Assembly: GCA_023433855.1 (NCBI GenBank)
Contig: JAEYTV010000436.1
Location: 1 to 13,026, forward strand
DNA: 13,026 nt
Direction of reading: 5' to 3'
Source of the DNA: Pseudomonadota bacterium
GTDB lineage: Bacteria; Pseudomonadota; Alphaproteobacteria; Rhizobiales; Rhizobiaceae
Positions 1-7,888 of the stretch are shown one piece after another (the first letter of the stretch is position 1; each line of letters opens with the position of its first letter). The notes beneath the pieces are model-generated. The model searched no databases and had not been told where the DNA came from. It saw only the letters and a list, made by a program, of their open reading frames with translations. A program made the position numbers and the translations under genes.

Positions 1-425
1 TCTATATCCTGCGCGAGCGGAGGGGGCTCGCTACGACCCATGTCGGCCCGGGGGAAACGGCAATCTGGGACGGGCGCTATCGGATCACCAACGATGGCAC
101 GGCTGCGATCGATGTAGAGCCAGCTCGTGCGATTCGAGGACGGGCGATCGAACTCTTCCCGGACGTTCCACCCGCTTTGGCTGCGCGTGCAATGGCCGTG
201 ATGCCCGCCGTCAGCGAGGCCGCTGGAACGGGGACGGCCGAGAGAGCGGACGCGGGGGTCCGGCTGGCACGCGGATTGGCCGAGCTGCGGACGGAGCCGG
301 TGCTTGGTCCCTTCGACCGTTTTCTGCCGCAGTTTGATCTTAAGCTCGCCAGCGAGTTTGCGGTTTTGCTCGGATGCGACGCTTTTCCCCGGCTGCCGAT
401 TAAGGATTCCGTTCGGAAAAGCTAA
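1..425 (+). CDS. tilS: tRNA(Ile)-lysidine synthase, C-terminal part (partial)
   Basis: Open reading frame entering from the left edge; the first whole codon is at base 3 and TAA is at 423-425, leaving about 140 residues. The N-terminal PP-loop ATPase domain that would prove the identity lies outside the window. What is visible fits the C-terminal region of rhizobial TilS: an opening YILRERRGL segment, an IWDGRYRI strand and a closing region with PVLGPFDRFLP. The main support is position: in rhizobia tilS sits directly upstream of ftsH and glmM, as here. TilS converts the wobble cytidine of the AUA-reading tRNA-Ile to lysidine in the cytoplasm, using ATP and lysine, which changes both its codon specificity and its charging. 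The ATG at 192 is internal and is not a gene start. Identity is inferred from synteny and weak similarity. Confidence 0.72.
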   Translation, partial: YILRERRGLATTHVGPGETAIWDGRYRITNDGTAAIDVEPARAIRGRAIELFPDVPPALAARAMAVMPAVSEAAGTGTAERADAGVRLARGLAELRTEPVLGPFDRFLPQFDLKLASEFAVLLGCDAFPRLPIKDSVRKS

Positions 426-442
426 GTACCGCCTGCGTTTGC

Positions 443-471
443 CTTGGCAAGGACTTCCCGCAACCCTATGT
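443..471 (+). promoter_or_regulatory. Predicted housekeeping promoter of ftsH
   Basis: CTTGGC (443-448) and CTATGT (466-471) are 17 bases apart. They match the rhizobial sigma-70 consensus CTTGAC-N17-CTATAT at 5 of 6 bases in each hexamer. A transcript would start near 478, giving a leader of about 50 bases. That leader contains a hairpin (CTGTAA at 494-499 pairing with TTACAG at 510-515) ending four bases before the ftsH Shine-Dalgarno GGGGAG (519-524). The CTTG start also partly resembles an RpoH-type -35, so heat-shock control cannot be excluded. Prediction from consensus only. Confidence 0.55.
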
Positions 472-528
472 TAGGCGGCAAGCAAGGCGGCCGCTGTAAA
501 GGCTGGCCGTTACAGTCCGGGGAGTTCA

Positions 529-2466
<1,938 letters not shown>

Positions 2467-2484
2467 ACGCCGCTTCTCAGACCC

Positions 2485-2523
2485 GAAGCCGCCGCGAAAC
2501 GATGTTGCGGCGGCTTCTTTCGT
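2485..2523 (+). terminator. Rho-independent terminator after ftsH
   Basis: An 11-base perfect stem, GAAGCCGCCGC (2485-2495) with GCGGCGGCTTC (2507-2517), an 11-base loop and a following TTTCGTTGTT run. It begins 18 bases after the ftsH stop codon. This is a textbook intrinsic terminator on the + strand. Confidence 0.85.
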
Positions 2524-2560
2524 TGTTCAGGCACCGCTAACCGGTAACGGGATATAAGCG

Positions 2561-2596
2561 GTTTTGACCGTAATTTATGTGCTTGCGCGTCAAAAC
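2561..2596. repeat. Perfect 8-base inverted repeat upstream of glmM
   Basis: GTTTTGAC (2561-2568) and its exact complement GTCAAAAC (2589-2596) are separated by 20 bases, about 105 bases upstream of the glmM start. There is no T-run after it, so it is not an intrinsic terminator. The 28-base centre-to-centre distance suits either an RNA hairpin or a pair of operator half-sites. A second short hairpin, CAGGGC (2618-2623) with GCCCTG (2632-2637), follows. I found no convincing promoter in the 2524-2700 interval. The function of either element is unknown. Confidence 0.5.
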
Positions 2597-2700
2597 TGTG
2601 GCATGAGCCAAGGTGGGCAGGGCGTATCTCTGCCCTGACGCCTGCCGTTCCATCGCTGGCGAGACCGTGCCATGTGAGGCGCGATGACGAAGGAGCTTTT

Positions 2701-4056
2701 ATGACACGCCGCTATTTCGGCACCGACGGCATTCGTGGGCAGTCCAACATCTTCCCCATGACACCGGACCTTGCGATGCGGGTCGGCATCGCCGTCGGAA
2801 CCATGTTCCGCAACGGCAACCACCGCCACCGTGTGGTGATCGGCAAGGACACACGTCTTTCCGGCTACATGCTGGAGAACGCAATGGTTGCAGGGTTCAC
2901 CGCGGCCGGGCTCGATGTCTTCCTTCTGGGACCGATCCCGACTCCGGCGGTCGCGATGCTGACCAGGTCGTTGCGGGCGGATGTTGGCGTGATGATCTCC
3001 GCCTCCCACAACCCTTACGAAGACAATGGTATCAAGCTCTTCGGGCCGGACGGCTACAAGCTCTCCGACGAGCTGGAAATTCGCATAGAAGACCTGCTTG
3101 ACAGTGATCTCCATGCGCAGCTTGCCAAGTCCGCCGACATCGGCAGGGCGAAGCGCGTCGAGGGGGACATCTACCGCTATATCGAGCATGTGAAGCGCAC
3201 GTTGCCACGCGACGTGACGCTCCATGGTCTACGCGTCGCGATCGATTGTGCCAACGGTGCAGCCTACAAGGTCGCCCCGCTGGCGCTGTGGGAACTTGGC
3301 GCCGAGGTCGTGACGATCGGCAACGATCCCAACGGCACGAACATCAATCTTGACTGCGGTTCGACCAACCCGCAGGCCTTGCAAAAGAAGGTGCACGAAG
3401 TGCGGGCCGACATCGGCATCGCGCTCGATGGCGATGCGGACCGGGTGATCATCGTGGACGAACGCGGCGAGATCGTCGACGGCGACCAGCTGATGGCCGT
3501 GATTGCGGAAAGCTGGGCCGAGGATGAAAAGCTGACCGGTGGTGGGCTCGTCGCTACCGTGATGTCTAACCTCGGGCTCGAAAGGCACCTGAAGGGGCAG
3601 GGGCTGGAACTCGCTCGAACGAAGGTTGGCGACCGTTATGTGGTCGAACACATGCGCAGTCACGGCTTCAATGTAGGCGGTGAACAGTCGGGTCATATCG
3701 TGTTGTCCGATTTCGGCACGACAGGCGATGGTCTTGTGGCCGCCTTGCAGATTCTGGCGCGGGTGAAGCGGGTTGGCCGCCCCGTGAGCGAAGTGTGCCG
3801 CCGCTTCGAGCCGGTGCCCCAGCTTCTCAAGAATGTCCGCTATGCGGGGGGCAAGCCGCTCGATGATCCAGGCGTGCGGCAGGCAATCCGCGATGCTGAA
3901 TCGGAGCTTGCCTCGAAGGGCCGCCTTGTGATCCGTCCTTCCGGGACAGAGCCGCTCATCCGGGTCATGGCCGAAGGTGACGATCGCGGGCAGATCGAGC
4001 GCATCGTAGACAGCATTATCGGCGCTATTGCGGACGTGCGCAGCGCCGCCGCCTGA
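2701..4056 (+). CDS. glmM: Phosphoglucosamine mutase
   Basis: Interconverts glucosamine-6-phosphate and glucosamine-1-phosphate, the second step from fructose-6-phosphate to UDP-N-acetylglucosamine, and so feeds peptidoglycan and lipopolysaccharide. The 451-residue protein has every signature of the alpha-D-phosphohexomutase family: [11 protein letters not shown] at the N-terminus, the phosphoserine loop ISASHNP with the catalytic Ser102, the magnesium loop DGDADR (243-248), the sugar-binding GGEQSGH (326-332) and the phosphate-binding RPSGTEP (412-418). The enzyme needs phosphorylation of Ser102. I chose ATG at 2701 because AAGGAG (2690-2695) sits five bases before it and because the family starts with MxRxYFGTDG; the in-frame GTG at 2674 would add nine residues that include the Shine-Dalgarno itself. 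The location next to ftsH is conserved in many proteobacteria. Confidence 0.97.
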   Translation: MTRRYFGTDGIRGQSNIFPMTPDLAMRVGIAVGTMFRNGNHRHRVVIGKDTRLSGYMLENAMVAGFTAAGLDVFLLGPIPTPAVAMLTRSLRADVGVMISASHNPYEDNGIKLFGPDGYKLSDELEIRIEDLLDSDLHAQLAKSADIGRAKRVEGDIYRYIEHVKRTLPRDVTLHGLRVAIDCANGAAYKVAPLALWELGAEVVTIGNDPNGTNINLDCGSTNPQALQKKVHEVRADIGIALDGDADRVIIVDERGEIVDGDQLMAVIAESWAEDEKLTGGGLVATVMSNLGLERHLKGQGLELARTKVGDRYVVEHMRSHGFNVGGEQSGHIVLSDFGTTGDGLVAALQILARVKRVGRPVSEVCRRFEPVPQLLKNVRYAGGKPLDDPGVRQAIRDAESELASKGRLVIRPSGTEPLIRVMAEGDDRGQIERIVDSIIGAIADVRSAAA

Positions 4057-4174
4057 GAGGCGCTCGCCAGTCATCAACCACTGCGATCGTGGTCATCGCT
4101 GGAGGCAGAGCCTTCCGGCCGACGGCTTTGCTGGCTGGCGGATATGCTGTCGGGCATGACAGTAACGGCTGGAT

Positions 4175-4202
4175 TTCGACTTCATCGGTGGCTCTCGTAT
4201 AG
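4175..4202 (+). promoter_or_regulatory. Weak candidate promoter for the outer membrane protein gene
   Basis: TTCGAC (4175-4180) and GTATAG (4197-4202), 16 bases apart, each match 4 of 6 bases of the rhizobial CTTGAC / CTATAT pattern. If used, transcription would start near 4209, placing the CtrA box at about +18 to +32. Low certainty: an unrecognised promoter with the CtrA box at its -35 position is equally possible. Confidence 0.28.
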
Positions 4203-4222
4203 AAAACAGCAAGTAAATCTGC

Positions 4223-4245
4223 ATGGTTAAGCGAGGCTTAACCAT
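4223..4245. promoter_or_regulatory. CtrA-type binding site within a palindrome
   Basis: TTAA (4227-4230), seven bases, then TTAAC (4238-4242): an exact match to the full CtrA consensus TTAA-N7-TTAAC. It sits inside a longer perfect inverted repeat, ATGGTTAAGC (4223-4232) and GCTTAACCAT (4236-4245), with a GAG centre. CtrA is the cell-cycle master response regulator of alphaproteobacteria and binds this sequence as a dimer. The site ends about 83 bases before the ATG at 4328. Binding is inferred from the motif alone, but it is the only TTAA-N7-TTAA I found in the window. Confidence 0.6.
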
Positions 4246-4327
4246 TCTCGATGATTATCCATTCTGATCATTATGTTGGCTACGCGTTTGCCCGCGGCAC
4301 GCGTTACGAGCTTTGGAGAATGGAGCC

Positions 4328-5158
4328 ATGAAGAAGTGCCTGACCAGCGTGTTCGCGCTGGTGTTGACGGCAAGCGCCGCCAATTCTGCAGATGTCTATC
4401 AGCCCCAGCCAGAATTCATAGCAGATGCGCCCGAGGTAACCGTACAGGAGGCGAGCGGCTGGTACCTGCGCGGTGATGTCGGTTACGCCTTCAAGAAATC
4501 GCGGGGAGTTGAGTTTTATCAGGGAACGGCTACGCCGGGCGTGGCCCTTGCCGATTTCACCAGCGCCTCGCTCAAGGATGGTTTCCTGGTGGGCGGGGGT
4601 GTCGGTTACCAGGTCAACAACTATCTGCGCACCGATGTCACGTTCGACTACTTTGGGAAATCTGATTTCCGTGGAAGTACCTCGGGCATCTGCGGCGCAC
4701 CACCGACGCCCTGCACCTCCTCCGACCGTTCGTCCATGCGCGCCTATTCACTGATGGCCAACGTCTATGTCGATCTCGGGACCTATGCCTATTTCACACC
4801 TTACGTGGGCGCCGGTATCGGCGGAACCTATGTAAAGTGGGATCGGCTTCGCAACACGATCTGCACGGGCGGCGTCTGCGACGACACATACCACGACGGC
4901 AAAGGGCGCTGGCGTTTCACGGCTGCTCTCATGGCCGGCGCTTCGATCGATATCACCTGTAACGTGAAGGCCGATGTCGGTTACCGCTTCCGTTATGTCG
5001 ATGGCGGCGACATGTTCGGCTATGCAAACGGTGGTGGTCCCGGCCGTGACAAGGGTTTCTACAGCCATGAGGCCCGCGTCGGCGGTCGCTACGTGTTCGG
5101 CGGTTGCGATACGCCGGTAGCCTACGAGCCTCCTCCGGAGCCGATCGTCTACAAGTAG
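4328..5158 (+). CDS. Outer membrane beta-barrel protein (porin-like family)
   Basis: A 276-residue exported protein. MKK, a hydrophobic core and an A-N-S-A end at about residue 21 form a typical Sec signal peptide. The mature part is built of alternating aromatic/polar strands with Gly-rich turns (GWYLRGDVGYAF, GFLVGGGVGYQV, YFTPYVGAGIGG, ADVGYRFRYVDGG, EARVGGRYVFGG), as in small eight-stranded Omp25/Omp31- or opacity-type barrels of rhizobia and brucellae. The last strand ends at about F257 and is followed by an unusual Pro/Glu tail, YEPPPEPIVYK. Six cysteines remain after cleavage, two as close pairs (C122/C129 and C179/C184) in likely external loops. ATG at 4328 is chosen over the TTG at 4313 because it gives a clean signal peptide; GGAG lies both 4315-4318 and 4322-4325. 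The gene is monocistronic and may be cell-cycle controlled through the CtrA box. The exact function is unknown. Confidence 0.85.
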   Translation: MKKCLTSVFALVLTASAANSADVYQPQPEFIADAPEVTVQEASGWYLRGDVGYAFKKSRGVEFYQGTATPGVALADFTSASLKDGFLVGGGVGYQVNNYLRTDVTFDYFGKSDFRGSTSGICGAPPTPCTSSDRSSMRAYSLMANVYVDLGTYAYFTPYVGAGIGGTYVKWDRLRNTICTGGVCDDTYHDGKGRWRFTAALMAGASIDITCNVKADVGYRFRYVDGGDMFGYANGGGPGRDKGFYSHEARVGGRYVFGGCDTPVAYEPPPEPIVYK

Positions 5159-5177
5159 AATCCCGAGCCTACCCATG

Positions 5178-5204
5178 AAAGCCGCCTCCGGGCGGCTTTT
5201 GCGT
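5178..5204 (+). terminator. Rho-independent terminator after the outer membrane protein gene
   Basis: AAAGCCGCC (5178-5186) pairs perfectly with GGCGGCTTT (5191-5199) around a TCCG tetraloop, and the T-run continues to 5200. It lies 20 bases after the stop codon. Strong intrinsic terminator form. Confidence 0.82.
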
Positions 5205-5297
5205 TCGTCGGCATCTCCGCGGTATTAACGATGTCGCCGGTTTGAACTTCGGGATTGGCGGCTTCGCTGCTAACGCTAGCCGGAGTCATTTTCGGGA

Positions 5298-6440
5298 TTG
5301 CTGGTGATACCGCTGTTTAACATCGCCGTGTTTGACAGACTTGAGGATGTTTCACCGGAATGGCCCCGGGGCGCCGCCGCCCGGCATGGCGTTGGTTTCC
5401 ATGCGTTCCAGACGACCACTTTTCTGGACGTGTGGCTATCGAGTTTCGGGGGGTCGGGACGGCGGAGCCTTCACTTTGTCGAAGTTCGTGACGGAGCGGG
5501 AAGCCCGCTCATGTTCCTGCCGCTCTGCATCAGTCGGCGCAACGGAGCCCGCGTCCTTGAATTCATCGACGGTGACGCGGCCGACTACAACGCGCCGATA
5601 TTGTTCGCGTCGAGCGTCACGTGGACGAGGGAGCTTGCCGGGAGCCTCTGGCGGGAAATCGCTACGCGGCTACCGCATTACGATGTGTTGATCTTCAACA
5701 AGATGCCGCATGATGTCGATGGCATCCCGAACCCGCTCAGCCTTCTTGCCGACCGGCCGAACGCCATCTCCTGCCACGGCAGTGACCTGCGTCGGTTGTG
5801 GTCCGAGATCGATGCAGCCATCCCCCAACGCAAGACGCTGCAGCGCAAGATCCGCAATCTCGAAAAGCTCGCGCCACTCCGATTCGGCATCGCCACCCAG
5901 GACGATGAACGGCAGGTCGTAACCGCAGCGTTCTTGCGCCAGAAACAGTGGCGTTTCGAGCAGACGCGCGTGCCGGGATTCGACGTTGATCTCGACAAGC
6001 ACGACTTCTTCCATGAAGGGACACATACCTTCGCAAGGGAAGGTATGGTGAAGCTCTTCTATCTGAAGTCCGGTGACACCATCATCGCGACGATCTGGGG
6101 TCTGGTTGCCGGCAAGCGTTACTACGCCATCATGCTGTCGTTCGAAGCAGGCGAGTGGGCAAGGTTTTCACCCGGCAGCATTCTCTTCTATCGGGCTCTT
6201 CAATGGCTTCACGCAAACAACTACCACTGGATGGATCTCGGAATTGGTGACGAGGCCTGGAAGGTGGAGAGCTGCGAAACCACTTTTCCACTGACTACAA
6301 GGGAGGAGGCGGTGACTTTGCAGGGGAAGGTGTTTCTGGCGCGAACCCGCATGGCCCACTCACTTCGCGCTACATCCGCGTGGCAGAGGGTCCGTCCCCT
6401 GAAGTGGGTCATCCTGCGGCGGCTGCGCCTAGCGGCCTAG
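5298..6440 (+). CDS. GNAT acetyltransferase of the CelD/BioF2-like type
   Basis: Predicted soluble acyltransferase of up to 380 residues without signal peptide or membrane helix. The pattern matches the BioF2-like acetyltransferase domain (Acetyltransf_6) of proteins often labelled cellulose biosynthesis protein CelD: an N-terminal half with FHAFQTTTFLDVW and an LMFLPLCISRR strand, a basic helix at 178-196 (RKTLQRKIRNLEKL), LRQKQWRF (213-220) and a C-terminal GNAT core at about 252-326 ending LDLGIG-like MDLGIGDEAWK. Relatives act in polysaccharide or lipid modification, but the acceptor here cannot be read from sequence, and no glycan cluster surrounds it. The start is uncertain: TTG at 5298 gives the length listed, while GTG at 5304 has CGGGA six bases upstream and GTG at 5328 is also possible. 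It lies alone between a terminator and the serC leader. Family confident, role unknown. Confidence 0.78.
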   Translation: MLVIPLFNIAVFDRLEDVSPEWPRGAAARHGVGFHAFQTTTFLDVWLSSFGGSGRRSLHFVEVRDGAGSPLMFLPLCISRRNGARVLEFIDGDAADYNAPILFASSVTWTRELAGSLWREIATRLPHYDVLIFNKMPHDVDGIPNPLSLLADRPNAISCHGSDLRRLWSEIDAAIPQRKTLQRKIRNLEKLAPLRFGIATQDDERQVVTAAFLRQKQWRFEQTRVPGFDVDLDKHDFFHEGTHTFAREGMVKLFYLKSGDTIIATIWGLVAGKRYYAIMLSFEAGEWARFSPGSILFYRALQWLHANNYHWMDLGIGDEAWKVESCETTFPLTTREEAVTLQGKVFLARTRMAHSLRATSAWQRVRPLKWVILRRLRLAA

Positions 6441-6457
6441 ACGCTCCATGACTTAGT

Positions 6458-6541
6458 GGAGACCCCACCGGACCTGACGGTCTCCGCTTCTCCGCGCGGA
6501 CGAGTGACCGATGCGTCAGGAATTTAGCCAGCTGCGACGCA
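6458..6541. repeat. Two stem-loops between the acetyltransferase gene and serC
   Basis: GGAGACC (6458-6464) pairs perfectly with GGTCTCC (6479-6485) across 14 bases, and TGCGTC (6512-6517) pairs with GACGCA (6536-6541) across 18 bases. A 10-base palindrome TCCGCGCGGA (6491-6500) lies between them. The first starts 18 bases after the acetyltransferase stop and may help end that transcript, though no T-run follows. Both lie upstream of the predicted serC promoter, so they are probably not part of the serC leader unless transcription starts earlier. Confidence 0.4.
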
Positions 6542-6546
6542 ACCCC

Positions 6547-6575
6547 CTTGACTGTCACTGCGGACGGGACTACCC
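6547..6575 (+). promoter_or_regulatory. Predicted promoter of serC-serA
   Basis: CTTGAC (6547-6552) is a perfect rhizobial -35 hexamer; CTACCC (6570-6575), 17 bases on, matches CTATAT at 3 of 6. The start point would be near 6582, which gives a leader of about 50 bases coinciding with the structured region described next. The weak -10 limits confidence. Confidence 0.45.
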
Positions 6576-6580
6576 ACGAC

Positions 6581-6636
6581 GGCGGGACACCTCTCCCCAA
6601 CGAGAGGCCATCTATCTGGAAGGGTAGCACGATGGC
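6581..6636 (+). promoter_or_regulatory. serC leader RNA (candidate cis-regulatory structure)
   Basis: A serC leader motif, known upstream of serC-serA operons in alphaproteobacteria, has a last stem overlapping the serC ribosome binding site. The same arrangement is visible here. Stem one is CCTCTC (6590-6595) with GAGAGG (6602-6607) around CCCAAC. Stem two is GCCAT (6607-6611) with ATGGC (6632-6636), which includes the start codon, extended by CTAT (6612-6615) with GTAG (6624-6627). The Shine-Dalgarno GGAAGGG (6618-6624) is held mainly in its loop. This suggests control of translation initiation. The signal sensed is not known to me, and the exact boundaries need a covariance-model search. 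Confidence 0.6.
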
Positions 6637-7813
6637 GAACACCGCACCAAGGCCGGACGTACGTCCGGCGAACACCCATTTTTCTTCTGGCCCTTGCTCG
6701 AAGCGCCCCGGTTGGTCGCTCGAAGCGCTTTCCGATGCTCCGCTCGGTCGTTCGCATCGTGCCAAGGTCGGCAAGGCGAAGCTCAAGCAGGCCATCGATC
6801 TCACCCGCGAAATTCTGAACGTGCCGGCCGACTATCGCATCGGCATCGTGCCGGCTTCCGATACCGGCGCCGTCGAGATGGCGCTCTGGTCGCTGCTCGG
6901 AGAGCGCGGCGTCGACATGCTCGCCTGGGAAAGCTTCGGCGCCGGCTGGGTGACCGATGTCGTCAAGCAGTTGAAGCTCAAGGACGTTCGCAAGATCGAA
7001 GCCGGCTACGGCCTGCTTCCCGACCTTTCCACCGTCGATTTCGACCGTGACGTGGTCTTCACCTGGAATGGCACCACTTCAGGCGTGCGGGTACCCAACG
7101 CCGACTTCATCCCGGTCGACCGCAAGGGCCTGACGATCTGCGACGCGACGTCTGCGGCATTCGCCCAGGACATGGATTTCTCCAAGCTCGACGTGGTCAC
7201 CTTCTCCTGGCAGAAAGTGCTGGGCGGCGAGGGCGGCCACGGCATGCTGATCCTTTCGCCACGTGCCGTCGAGCGGCTGGAAAGCTATGTGCCGGCATGG
7301 CCGCTGCCGAAGATCTTCCGCATGACGAAGGGCGGCAAGCTGATCGAAGGCATCTTCGTTGGCGAAACCATCAACACGCCGTCGATGCTTTGCGTCGAGG
7401 ACTATCTCGATGCGCTAAACTGGGCGAAGTCGATCGGCGGCCTCAAGGGCCTGATGGCCCGCGCCGACGCGAATGCCGAGGTAATCTTCGATTTCGTCGA
7501 CGCCAACGACTGGATCGAAAACCTCGCGGTTGATCCGGCCACCCGCTCCAACACGTCCGTCTGCCTCAAGATCGTCGATCCGCAGGTGACGGCGCTCGAC
7601 GACGATGCGCAGGCTGCCTTCGCCAAGGGCATGGTGTCGATCCTGGAAAAGGAAGGCGTTGCCCTTGATATCGGTGCCTATCGCGACGCGCCGTCGGGCC
7701 TGCGCATCTGGGCCGGCGCCACGATCGAGGAAGCCGACATGAAGGCCCTCATGCCCTGGCTGACCTTCGCGTTCGAGACGCAGAAGGCCGCACTCGCCAA
7801 GGCCGCCGCCTGA
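6632..7813 (+). CDS. serC: Phosphoserine aminotransferase
   Basis: Transfers the amino group of glutamate to 3-phosphohydroxypyruvate to give O-phosphoserine, the second step of serine synthesis; a related reaction in the vitamin B6 pathway is known for the family. The 393-residue protein is a class V, fold-type I PLP enzyme of the form common in alphaproteobacteria. Seen directly: [12 protein letters not shown] near the N-terminus, [14 protein letters not shown] (74-87) in the cofactor phosphate region, ICDATSA with Asp171 facing the pyridine nitrogen, and [10 protein letters not shown] with the Schiff-base Lys195. ATG at 6632 is chosen over the upstream in-frame start at 6548: it has GGAAGGG seven bases before it, the extra 28 residues would lie in the leader RNA, and the family begins close to this point. 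Co-transcribed with serA, 75 bases downstream. Confidence 0.96.
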   Translation: MANTAPRPDVRPANTHFSSGPCSKRPGWSLEALSDAPLGRSHRAKVGKAKLKQAIDLTREILNVPADYRIGIVPASDTGAVEMALWSLLGERGVDMLAWESFGAGWVTDVVKQLKLKDVRKIEAGYGLLPDLSTVDFDRDVVFTWNGTTSGVRVPNADFIPVDRKGLTICDATSAAFAQDMDFSKLDVVTFSWQKVLGGEGGHGMLILSPRAVERLESYVPAWPLPKIFRMTKGGKLIEGIFVGETINTPSMLCVEDYLDALNWAKSIGGLKGLMARADANAEVIFDFVDANDWIENLAVDPATRSNTSVCLKIVDPQVTALDDDAQAAFAKGMVSILEKEGVALDIGAYRDAPSGLRIWAGATIEEADMKALMPWLTFAFETQKAALAKAAA

Positions 7814-7825
7814 TCGACTGCATGA

Positions 7826-7845
7826 GGCTCCGCTTTGGCGGAGCC
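7826..7845 (+). repeat. Intercistronic hairpin between serC and serA
   Basis: GGCTCCGC (7826-7833) pairs perfectly with GCGGAGCC (7838-7845) around a TTTG tetraloop, starting 13 bases after the serC stop. The bases that follow (GGTTTCTC) are a poor T-run, so it is at most a partial terminator. It could set the serC:serA ratio by attenuation or by protecting the upstream mRNA from 3' exonucleases. Confidence 0.6.
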
Positions 7846-7888
7846 GGTTTCTCACAAAGCTTTGAACCTCTTATCAGGAGCCCAAACC

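Larger units (their letters stand above)
4057..4327. other. Intergenic region between glmM and the outer membrane protein gene
   Basis: No gene is seen in these 271 bases. The left part contains only a weak candidate terminator for glmM: AGAGCC (4107-4112) with GGCTTT (4124-4129), six pairs including one G-T, an 11-base loop and a short T-run. The right part is richer in A and T and holds the candidate promoter at 4175-4202 and the CtrA-type palindrome at 4223-4245. An open frame at 4273-4476 overlaps the real gene in another frame and has no recognisable product. Confidence 0.6.

Noticed and set aside
3229..4077. Long - strand open frame opposite glmM (282 residues)
   Set aside because: Shadow of glmM codon bias; no domain pattern, and it would require antisense coding through the whole catalytic part of glmM.
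4273..4754. Overlapping + strand frames around the outer membrane protein start (67 and 93 residues)
   Set aside because: Alternative frames of the real gene; no signal peptide, no family pattern, Arg/Pro-rich shadow composition.
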